From Sipunculus nudus (taxonomy: Eukaryota; Annelida; Sipuncula; Golfingiida; Sipunculidae): a stretch of 64,000 nucleotides of DNA. The notes beneath the pieces were generated by a model. That model did no database searches and was not told the DNA's origin. It saw only the letters and a list, made by a program, of their open reading frames with translations. Both the position numbers and the translations under genes were made by a program. Each line of letters opens with the position of its first letter. The first letter of the stretch is position 1. Below, piece after piece: positions 37,601-41,800 of this stretch. The stretch covers positions 49,627,519 through 49,691,518 of the forward strand of contig CM049306.1 of the NCBI GenBank assembly GCA_026874595.1. Reading direction: 5' to 3'.

Positions 37601-37849
37601 GAAGTGCGACTGCTGCCACCTGGTGTGGATGCTGAGAATGCAGAGAATGTGGAAGTTGAGGTTACTGCACAGTCACAAGTCCAGGCAGCCTTGACAGTTT
37701 CACAAGGGGAAACAATAGAGGAGGAGTATGGTGACAATGTGAATATTGATGACACAATGAGCCTGTTCAACCTTCGCTCAGACCCCAGCTCATTCCGTGG
37801 CCTCCATTGTGGGGAAAGTGTCATCATCAGTATTAATACCTATCAGTGA
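4797..37849 (+). CDS. Unrecognised ~1,400-residue disordered protein, 20-exon gene
   Basis: I do not recognise this protein. Twenty exons on the plus strand join in compatible phases and run from an ATG at 4797 to a TGA at 37847-37849: 4797-4916, ~7326-7498, ~8710-8845, 14567-14710, 15998-16174, 17989-18190, 18484-18595, 19256-19443, 19651-19782, 20585-20749, 26451-26597, 27579-27674, 28449-28604, 30279-30386, 30959-31669, 32265-32385, 32925-33121, 33596-33796, 35883-36118, 37130-37849. The most globular-looking part is exons 4-6, rich in hydrophobic residues (ELGAVLQRK, ALRRILLCHAFGIPVQ, FHCQRCLAQW). From exon 7 onward the protein alternates lysine clusters (KKKKKKQRR, KRKRKKKSS, KKVQKKKKPNP) with acidic/serine stretches (DDDDLLEP, SSDSDD), as in nuclear or nucleolar scaffold proteins. 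No signal peptide or membrane segment is evident. Introns 3 and 4 use GC donors. The exon 2 frame is ambiguous. It is convergent with DALRD3. A nuclear, nucleic-acid-associated role is only a guess from composition. Confidence 0.8.
5010..5031. repeat. Poly-G tract
   Basis: About 22 consecutive G residues within intron 1, 94 bp downstream of the exon 1 donor. Confidence 0.95.
5170..5463. repeat. Pair of direct repeats
   Basis: GCGTTAAAGAYTGTAAAATA followed by AGCCTCTMAAAAACCCGC and a TCTAGCGA end occurs at 5170-5240 and again at 5399-5463, about 229 bp apart. The intervening sequence is AT-rich. Confidence 0.75.
6571..6662. repeat. Poly-G tract and (GA)n microsatellite
   Basis: About 18 G residues around 6571-6588, and an 11-unit GA repeat at 6641-6662. 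Confidence 0.85.
7232..7297. repeat. (AT)n abutting exon 2
   Basis: Near-pure AT tract whose last unit lies 28 bp before the candidate acceptor of exon 2. It occupies the place where branch point and polypyrimidine tract should be. Confidence 0.9.
7326..7498 (+). CDS. Unknown gene, exon 2 (frame uncertain)
   Basis: GC-rich exon-like block ending ACTAAG|GTAGGG. Two frames look coding. One (from an ATG at 7313 or an acceptor before 7346) reads through to the donor in phase 0 and ends PLTAKESGSDETK. The other starts GSVNRQRRSAAPQEDVE after a GCAG acceptor at 7325, fits exon 1 in phase 0, but meets a TAA at 7464-7466 unless a weak GAG|GTGCCC donor at 7456 is used. That second choice would join exon 3 at 8710 in phase 2. 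I cannot decide between a splice variant, a one-base indel in GGGG or CCCC, or a separate first exon beginning at 7313. Confidence 0.6.
7511..7602. repeat. (CA)n-(CT)n-(CA)n compound microsatellite
   Basis: About 10 CA units, then 17 CT units, then 16 CA units, starting 12 bp after the exon 2 donor. With the upstream (AT)n, exon 2 is bracketed by microsatellites on both sides. Confidence 0.95.
7978..8063. repeat. 86 bp hairpin element
   Basis: TAGCCCGATTCAATCGGACTC (7978-7998) pairs with the inverted copy GAGTTCGATTTAATCGGGCTA (8043-8063), with three mismatches and a 44 nt loop. It could be a very short MITE or a transcribed hairpin in intron 2. Confidence 0.7.
8710..8845 (+). CDS. Unknown gene, exon 3 (GC donor)
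   Basis: Open frame LSPKGTFPGQRRLPTKD... ending KLPTESRKK. The acceptor is either CCAAG at 8709 (needs incoming phase 2) or CAAAG at 8722 (incoming phase 0), depending on the exon 2 model. The end is AAAAG|GCAAGT, the consensus of GC-AG introns; no GT donor in the right phase occurs nearby. Leaves in phase 0. Confidence 0.65.
10130..11045. repeat. Tandem array, ~143 bp monomers with AAGGTCACCAG
   Basis: GGTCAAGGTCACCAG or a close variant recurs near 10265, 10398, 10545, 10688, 10833 and 10947. Alternate monomers form a ~280 bp higher unit (GTTTCAAATTTGAGGG-type segments near 10315, 10600 and 10885). AGGTCAAGGTCA is a direct repeat of nuclear-receptor half-sites. It sits inside the left arm of the palindrome and has no counterpart in the right arm. 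Confidence 0.8.
11225..11345 (+). repeat. tRNA-derived sequence (SINE head-like)
   Basis: Contains CTAGCGAAGCGATTGG, resembling a pol III A box, and about 40 nt later the B-box-like GGGTTCGAATCCC, ending GGATCGGCC. Spacing is tRNA-like, but I could not fold a convincing acceptor stem, so I read it as a SINE head or decayed tRNA rather than a functional tRNA gene. Confidence 0.45.
12584..12597. repeat. Poly-C tract
   Basis: Fourteen to fifteen C residues inside the right arm of the palindrome. The mirrored position in the left arm lacks it, so it arose after the arms formed. Confidence 0.9.
14567..14710 (+). CDS. Unknown gene, exon 4 (GC donor)
   Basis: GGCGACAG acceptor, then 48 codons in phase 0: SQLADIVNELGAVLQRK ... 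ILLCHAFGIPVQ. It ends GTTCAG|GCAAGT, again a textbook GC-AG donor. High GC3 and hydrophobic/charged periodicity suggest a helical, structured segment, the most protein-like part of the gene. Confidence 0.85.
15250..15945 (+). repeat. Tandem array with perfect DR1 motifs (148/174 bp)
   Basis: TGACCTCTGACCT (two TGACCT half-sites separated by one base) occurs at 15275-15287, 15423-15435, 15597-15609 and 15745-15757. Each is followed by a CATTAAATATGC-type sequence. The right end (about 15755-15945: TTGCCCATAAT, GGTAAGTAGTTGTGGT, GTTAATGG, GGTGGGTATAC) is the same family as 50480-50695, and a single unit occurs near 46013. Located in intron 4. Confidence 0.85.
15998..16174 (+). CDS. Unknown gene, exon 5
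   Basis: TTCGTTCACAG acceptor, 59 codons in phase 0 from ITEGNKQRADQ to DQATRFIE, GAG|GTAATG donor. It contains FHCQRCLAQW and RCDR; a CxxC pair with only one further cysteine, so a zinc site is possible but incomplete. GC-rich relative to flanks. Confidence 0.85.
16500..17525. repeat. GGCGCCACC tandem array (~128-152 bp monomers)
   Basis: TGGCGCCACC or a close variant recurs near 16506, 16655, 16786, 16933, 17061, 17213, 17353 and 17500. Monomers share AAATTTCAGNCC, CATTGAACCACTCCTGAG and an AGATC segment. The same family, in the opposite orientation, makes up 60690-61560. Located in intron 5. Confidence 0.85.
17866..17887. repeat. Poly-C / poly-T tract
   Basis: About 14 C followed by 9 T residues, about 100 bp before exon 6. 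Confidence 0.9.
17989..18190 (+). CDS. Unknown gene, exon 6
   Basis: GGTCTACAG acceptor, phase 0. Reads QLQKSQLRLDGSQGG ... QALFQDLMETNPLSPPEDA, then a serine/cysteine-rich end (SASSSCSEGQQRG). Ends GGCTTTG|GTGAGA in phase 1. High GC. The first half is predicted helical, the rest disordered. Confidence 0.87.
18484..18595 (+). CDS. Unknown gene, exon 7
   Basis: TTTGATAG acceptor, phase 1 in, phase 2 out at TCCAG|GTAAGT. Encodes DLQELIGEAKSKKKAST ... KSDVFSDTS: the first lysine-rich patch followed by an acidic/serine tail, a pattern repeated in later exons. Confidence 0.85.
18900..18912. repeat. Poly-C tract with transposon-like flanks
   Basis: Thirteen or so C residues after GGGAGGGGATA and followed by TCGATCCGCC, resembling the GGATCCGCC-type ends seen at other C/G tracts in the window. 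Confidence 0.6.
19256..19443 (+). CDS. Unknown gene, exon 8
   Basis: TTTTTTTTAG acceptor, phase 2 in, phase 1 out (GGTGGTG|GTAAGG). Reads SKSHVGDIMKTSLENISK ... SELAPAGSWDVMGGG. Polar, without the lysine cluster of its neighbours. Confidence 0.85.
19651..19782 (+). CDS. Unknown gene, exon 9 (first 1-1 cassette)
   Basis: GATTTTAG acceptor; AACG|GTGAGT donor; phases 1-1. Reads VSTPSSPDSVMDLLRNSS ... WKKQKTKGKKSKKNKPAL. Begins the run of seven symmetric exons, each holding a lysine cluster or acidic patch. Confidence 0.85.
20585..20749 (+). CDS. Unknown gene, exon 10 (1-1 cassette)
   Basis: TTGTTTCAG acceptor; TTTCTAG|GTAACA donor; phases 1-1. Contains TTGGDRKKKKKKQRRSSLFD followed by DNSDPMSDSYTFLG. 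TTGG...KKK recurs in exon 13, and LFDNSDP recurs in exon 14. Confidence 0.85.
21355..21825. repeat. Possible nested MITE
   Basis: AAAGGTGCCCATTCAC at the left and GTGATTGGACCCT at the right are imperfect inverted ends of the same type as the GGGCCCAATCACC repeat at 57978. Weak, because the ends match over only about 12 bases. Confidence 0.25.
23626..23640. repeat. Poly-G tract
   Basis: GGAGGAGGGG run extended to 12 consecutive G. Confidence 0.85.
23683..24037 (+). mobile_element. SINE copy, 5'-truncated head
   Basis: Plus-orientation copy of the family seen at 41569 and 45520. Shared blocks: AATGGGAAGGYCGTGCC, CGAGTGCGCCTTTCGGGGG, GTGGTATGACCCA, CTGCAGATGTACATAT, and the 3' palindromic end GGCGGTTACCTCCACC, followed by an A-rich tail. 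The tRNA-like head is degenerate. A G-run (23627-23640) lies just upstream. Confidence 0.8.
25377..25400. repeat. Poly-G tract
   Basis: Seven G, one A, then about 13 G. Lies between the inverted-end element and the 251 bp duplication. Confidence 0.9.
25418..25920 (+). repeat. Recent 251 bp tandem duplication
   Basis: GTAGGACATGCTTTGAAAAT begins copies at 25420 and 25671. The two ~250 bp copies differ at only a few positions over their length (ACAGCG/ATAGCG, one T in TTTAAAAAGA, TCA/CCA). Includes ACGTTTCGAAGACGTATC. Intron 10. Confidence 0.92.
26451..26597 (+). CDS. Unknown gene, exon 11 (1-1 cassette)
   Basis: CCTGTTAAAG acceptor (weak pyrimidine tract); GATATAG|GTAATT donor; phases 1-1. 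Contains SGGKRKRKKKSSRLHNSSD, then SDDVTQTGRFPDIG. The ending PDIG is shared with exon 12. Confidence 0.85.
27579..27674 (+). CDS. Unknown gene, exon 12 (1-1 cassette)
   Basis: TTTTTCTACAG acceptor; GACATAG|GTAACG donor; phases 1-1. Short exon reading DAKLKTSKNTKSKRIKKNEK and ending KLDKLPDIG; its end resembles that of exon 11, supporting cassette duplication. Confidence 0.83.
28449..28604 (+). CDS. Unknown gene, exon 13 (1-1 cassette)
   Basis: ATTATTTTTAG acceptor; GACAAAG|GTCTGA donor; phases 1-1. Contains SDDDLLSDSSHKDRTTGGQK, then KKRNKPSRSEEKDG and AKLFDKG. DDDLL recurs in exon 19. Confidence 0.85.
28605..30060 (+). other. Intron 13
   Basis: AT-rich intron with no exon candidate. It contains a small GGATCC-ended MITE-like repeat at 29731-29941 and then the 60 bp splice-site repeat array leading into exon 14. 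Confidence 0.6.
29731..29943. repeat. MITE-like repeat with GTGGATCCAGG ends
   Basis: Left end GGTGTGGATCCAGG and right end CTGGATCCACGCCTGG are inverted copies. The interior holds two copies of GTCATGCATAA...AAAAAGGTTGTTGGTTG and G/C runs. This is one of several GGATCC-ended elements associated with C/G homopolymers here. Confidence 0.7.
30072..30311 (+). repeat. Four 60 bp tandem copies of a 3' splice-site module
   Basis: Exactly 60 bp period. Each copy carries a T-rich tract, AG, then GTRAGAGGAAAT: TTTTTAGGTAAGAGG (30104-30118), TTTTCAGGTGAGAGG, TTTTAAGGTGAGAGG and TTTTTAGGTGAGAGG. The last copy supplies the acceptor and first bases of exon 14. Each AG is directly followed by GTAAGA or GTGAGA, so every copy is at once acceptor-like and donor-like. 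The period is divisible by three, but copies 2 and 3 contain an in-frame TAA or similar stop after the AG. Confidence 0.97.
30279..30386 (+). CDS. Unknown gene, exon 14 (1-1 cassette)
   Basis: Acceptor TTTTTAG is the fourth copy of the 60 bp module; donor CATAAAG|GTATTA; phases 1-1. Reads GERKSRKGSILGIWDEGLFD, then NSDPDEDFLLQDDNHKG. LFDNSDP matches LFDDNSDP of exon 10. Confidence 0.85.
30959..31669 (+). CDS. Unknown gene, exon 15 (largest internal exon)
   Basis: TTAACCACAG acceptor; TCATCAG|GTTAGA donor; phases 1-1; 237 codons. Opens DSYDDILGTFMQDDDDGKN, then LDLDQDYLASIDAEYPWES, which is acidic. A glutamine/glycine repeat follows (EGQQEGQGLQEGQSYQDG), and a basic, proline-rich end (PLRKRKDQVKMPKLNKAVK). 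The DILG and DYLASID motifs look like short linear motifs. No catalytic domain. Confidence 0.92.
32265..32385 (+). CDS. Unknown gene, exon 16
   Basis: TTTCATTTACAG acceptor, phase 1 in; GATAG|GTAAGT, phase 2 out. Reads VLSSVTQRPSAVKKTESK ... MSARRISNFLLDDLD. ISNFLLDDLD is a hydrophobic/acidic stretch suited to a short binding motif. Confidence 0.88.
32925..33121 (+). CDS. Unknown gene, exon 17
   Basis: TTACTTTCAG acceptor, phase 2 in; AACAAAG|GTACAA, phase 1 out. Reads SHQPFLEAELEARQEGG ... GKERKKPNAKVQRSQQHL. Polar and basic. Confidence 0.88.
33596..33796 (+). CDS. Unknown gene, exon 18 (1-1 cassette)
   Basis: GATTTTACAG acceptor; CCACTCA|GTAAGC donor; phases 1-1. Serine/threonine, glutamine and arginine rich: GEETEMYTDKTTSRGRGQQE ... 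MLKMKKGSNPPNMPRQDPL. Confidence 0.86.
34642..35760 (+). repeat. Tandem array, ~157 bp monomers, with AGCTGACTGAAAGTCA head
   Basis: Head TTAGCTTAGCTGACTGAAAG (34642) contains a TGACT/AGTCA hairpin. Then CCTGAAATTAG...TGACCTAT...CATGATTTTG segments repeat near 34940, 35097 and 35255, with decayed units to about 35760. The same head occurs at 59208 (plus) and 41266 (minus). Lies in intron 18. Confidence 0.8.
35883..36118 (+). CDS. Unknown gene, exon 19
   Basis: CTTTACACAG acceptor, phase 1 in; GGCTCA|GTAAGT, phase 0 out. Proline/threonine-rich start (TAPGHTPTAPLPPIKK), then an acidic end EEEMIIDDDDLLEPNVGSGS. DDDDLL echoes DDDLL of exon 13. Confidence 0.9.
37130..37849 (+). CDS. Unknown gene, exon 20 (terminal, stop codon)
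   Basis: TTCTTTCAG acceptor, phase 0; 239 codons to TGA at 37847. Opens SSDCDSSSISSSSDEGG (acidic serine cluster, CK2-like), then a hydrophobic segment (VSSLSFTPAFSFSIYKLPD) that may be the conserved core. A lysine cluster (KKKVQKKKKPNP), a possible helix (LSKQIAKKIQNKKAFKNMV) and an acidic tail follow, with the final segment ending GESVIISINTYQ. Confidence 0.92.
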   Translation, partial: SSDCDSSSISSSSDEGGVLSTDNSKQQPVTILAMKGVSSLSFTPAFSFSIYKLPDQHRKHNQQIQTGAAEKKKVQKKKKPNPVQKPKESTAPKDKPKSTSLSKLSKQIAKKIQNKKAFKNMVRELDTVIEEADSHGDASIREKITSTSSAKVETEVPEVRLLPPGVDAENAENVEVEVTAQSQVQAALTVSQGETIEEEYGDNVNIDDTMSLFNLRSDPSSFRGLHCGESVIISINTYQ

Positions 37850-38413
37850 TTTGGTGTTGACAGGGCGTTCTATATGAAGTGCTTATAATGTTCACAGAGC
37901 AGTGAATGTTGGTTTTAAGGGTAATTTTATTGTTCTTATGTGAATGAAATATCTGAATTATAAATGACTACTGGTAGTGAACCTCTTCCACTGATCCTAA
38001 AGTGTCACATGGGACATGATTACTAATTGCTTGGTTCTGGGAAGTTTGTCATAAAGTATGTCTGTTTGATATCAACTTTTGCCATCAGATGTCCTCTCAA
38101 CCTATTTTCAATATTGTTGAATATTATAAGACTATTCTGCTACACATTATGTTTTAATGGAGTACTTATTGTCTGCAGTATATAATGTCACATGACAGGT
38201 CATGGAAACCCTGGTTTTCAGATAAAAAAAAAAAGAGCATTAGGCCGTGATAATGACTCCATGTATCTGAGCATCAATTTTCAAAATTTAATTACCAAAA
38301 TCAATATTATCTTAATTAAAAATTCTGATTAATTTTATAATATTTATAGTACTGCACTGATAATTTGATCACACAAGATGATGCTTAATGTATGACAATC
38401 AATGTTATGTCAT

Positions 38414-38419
38414 AATAAA
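38414..38419 (+). terminator. Polyadenylation signal AATAAA
   Basis: AATAAA 565 bp after the stop codon of the unknown gene, the best plus-strand candidate before the convergent DALRD3 stop. Confidence 0.5.
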
Positions 38420-38539
38420 GCTATTTCAGTATTGTTTCAGATCAGGTTCAATTTTCATCATGCTTTTTTTTCCAATCAGATGTCCAAAGCTTAAACATGT
38501 TTTACATGATGATCCATATATATATTTAATAATAATATA

Positions 38540-38695
38540 CAGTGAAATCTAACACCACCACCTGTGGGACCAACAAAAGTTATTGTGTTTGTGGGAGGTT
38601 TTTAATGATGAGTTACATTAATCTGGGACCAATACTTGTGGTTGTATTAGCAGGGTGATTGTGATAACAGGTTGGACATCAGAGGAGTTTCACTG
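38540..38695. repeat. Small TA-flanked MITE
   Basis: CAGTGAAATCT at the left and AGTTTCACTG at the right form inverted ends, flanked on both sides by TA, as expected of Tc1/mariner-type insertion. It sits between the two convergent genes, probably inside a 3' UTR. Confidence 0.75.
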
Positions 38696-38767
38696 TATAT
38701 ATAATTTTTCAAGGGCCCATACCTTTTGGAAGTTCTTAACAGATGGCCAAAGATATCCAACTTCTTC

Positions 38768-38887
38768 TCAAAGCTCTTCCAATGGCTGCACTCCAATTAG
38801 CTTCAGTCCATTCCACATGACCTGTTTAACAGCCTTCAGCAGCCACAAACGAGCAAACATAACAGGAAGTAGATGAGGCCGTGGTTC
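38768..38887 (-). CDS. DALRD3: DALRD3 exon 13 (terminal)
   Basis: Begins after TTATTGCAG; reads EPRPHLLPVMFARLWLLKAV ... GVQPLEEL and stops at TGA (38770-38768). EPRPHL and the following helix end the DALR domain as in the vertebrate protein. Confidence 0.95.
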   Translation of the reverse strand, partial: EPRPHLLPVMFARLWLLKAVKQVMWNGLKLIGVQPLEEL

Positions 38888-41800
38888 CTGCAATAAATAT
38901 TCCAGATATACAGTGGCGGCTCCTGTAACAAACATTATAGTTACACAGTAGGTCTGTGGTACATTGTAAAGAATATAATCTGCAGATTATACTGAGACGA
39001 AAAAGGTGGAAGAACCTGATTTAAGAGATTATTTGTTGCTTGAAGGTTTTACCAAAACACCTCACTCACTGGCTGTTGAACTGTGTTTCTGAACTAGTAT
39101 AAAGTGACAATATGCTGCTTTTTTCACTATACTTTTTCTTTATATGAAATAAAGACCAATATCATTCATTGGAATTGTTTTATCAAATCTACATTTCAAT
39201 CATTCATACTGTAAACTGAACTGTTAATGATGAAAACTCAGTGCCAGATGAGCTTTAAACACATAACAACTTGGCCTGTTATGATATTCTAAAACCTTAT
39301 TGATGCAATATTTGACTTGTGTCTTGATGTATCAGTGCACCAGTGTATCATCACAATCCTAGCATTTAACTCTACTTGGTGATCTCTAGTAATCTATTTG
39401 TCAAGTTAGCACCCACATACTTACTGTGAGAACATGTACCCTGCTGTAATACGAGCTGAAGTTGAATGCAAGGGAGGTGAGGAACTGACACACCTGGAAA
39501 GACAATATGTTATCATCCACATCTAGAGTATTATTACTGCTGTCTGTCAATCATGTATAAGTCTTTATACTGACACAGCAAAATCTTGAAAATACTGATA
39601 TTTTCCTATCTCTGATCTTCATCTTATTCTGACTTTCAATTTTGATTCATCTTGATAGTGTGACACACTTAAGTTAAGGAAAGATTAAGATTACTTAAGC
39701 TAAATACAAAGTTCTGACAATACAAGGCCTCACTTGTGTCGAAAATTTAAAATACATATTATCATTTATGATTACATTTTAGAATGTTTGATGCAATATT
39801 AGAAACTATGAGCAGTGAGTCCTCAATTTTGCATATTTCGGTTATATGGACGCAAAGAGTAGAGAACTGTTAATTTTGAAGTAAACTGAAGATCCATGGG
39901 TCTCGACACTCAGCTGAATTTGTCAATAAAGATATGTTTATTAGCTGTGATCATTTTGAAGCAAACCTGGAGTTATCATCCATAAACCAATTTGTGAATG
40001 GATGGCCCCTGTGACCTTGACCTTTGACCTTGTGACCCGAAAATCAAAAGGAAACTTCCCCTAGTGGCAAGTCAGCTAAATGTGCAAGATGGAAGGTTTG
40101 CAATGAAAAGTTTAGCTTAAAATGCATTCACAATCTTTCAAAAGTAAGGGGTCCTGTGACCTTGACCTTTGATCTCATGACATCGTAATCAACAGAGTTG
40201 TAAATTTAGTGTAGGGCCATATATAAGTCAAGTTTGAAACCAATATTTCAGTCCAAACTGGTGTTATCATTTGGAAACTAATATGTGGACAGATGGCTCC
40301 TGTGACCTTGGCCTTTGACCTTGTAACCCCAAAATCAATCAAGCTCTTTCCCTATTGGCAGATCAGCTATATGTGCAAGATGGAAGGTTTTGGATGAAAA
40401 GTTTGACTTAAAATGCATTCACAATCTTCTAAATATGTGGGTCCTGTGACCTTGACCTTTGACCTAGTGACCCCAAATAAATGAGTTCTTGCATTAGGGG
40501 TAGGCCATATATAACTCTAAGCCTGAAATAGATATGTCCATCCAAACTGGAGTTATCATCAGAAAACAAATTTCACAGACACAAAAAAAGACGAATAGAG
40601 GGTCGGACAGAGAGATTAATATAAGGCATCCGCTTAATCAAGCTGGGCTCTAATAAACAAAACAAGGTTTCAGGACAAAGATGAAACAACAGTTGCAAAT
40701 CTTATAGTATCAATACAATTTAGCAGTTTCAAAATAAATGAAAATGCATCAAAAATAGAAATAATACAGATGGCACCACCAGTCTTCAGGAACTGAAGAA
40801 ACCAATCATAATCAATAATCATACTTGTTTTCAGGACACTGGATGAAATCACAGCTGAGAAACTGCCAAAACTGCTGTCATCTGACAGTCTCACAAACAG
40901 AAAAAAATCGTAAAAATTAGAAAAAAAAACAGGTGGCGTCACTAATGTCTGGGAACTGACAAAACTAGTTATGGACAATATTTAAGGCAAGATAAATGAC
41001 AACCCATGCATCCATGATCAAGATACTGGAGGTATTGTATCAAATTTTTAATTATTCTGGGGGTACTGACAAGCCCCATAGCTCGGAGGATATTGGTCAC
41101 ACTGACCTATTTACAGGTTTCCAAGGAGATTTTCTCTAATGTCCTCCCTTGATGTACACTTAGAAGTTTCTAGGTCCAGTGGGTACAATTCGTGACAACT
41201 GGACGGCCAACAGAAAGAGTGCAATACCTATACCTCAGTTGACTTTCAGTCAGCTGAGCTAAAACACTCCTCTGCTTTCTTTGAATACTAACCTTGTTTG
41301 TATGAAGATTAACTCTGAGCTGAGCATTTTGGAGTGGCTGTACTATGCTTTCTACTAGGTCAGGGTAATTCCAGATGTAGTTAAAAAGCAGACCCCATTC
41401 TTCCTGAAAAAAATTAAGATGATTACTCTCAGCAATGTGTTTGGTAACATTGTCTCTTAGCCACAAGAAACCTGTCAGACATGCTTCTGGATCCTCCATA
41501 AGGCTTAAAACACATTTTGGACATGGTGCTGTAAGGGGTAGGGCTAAGGTGTACAAAAGTGCACCTTCTGTTTTTTTTGTTATTAATTTTTGTTGGAGAT
41601 AATCACCTCCATTTTTCAATGGTAGCTTAACAAAGTATATGTACATCTGCAGAATTCTGTTCTGGTTTTGGACTCTGTGACAGGGTAGTATCACACACTT
41701 CCTCTCATTTTATATTCTGGTGTTAACCAGGTGTGCACCTGCAGGCCCTGGGTGGTTTAATGTCTACATTGCTGGGTCATTCCATTCCGGAACCCCCTAA

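Noticed and set aside
41170-41694. Treating the whole 174-codon minus-strand frame as one exon
   Set aside because: Only 41403-41293 matches DALRD3. The upstream part is SINE and intron, the downstream part is the antisense AGCTGACTGAAAGTCA repeat.
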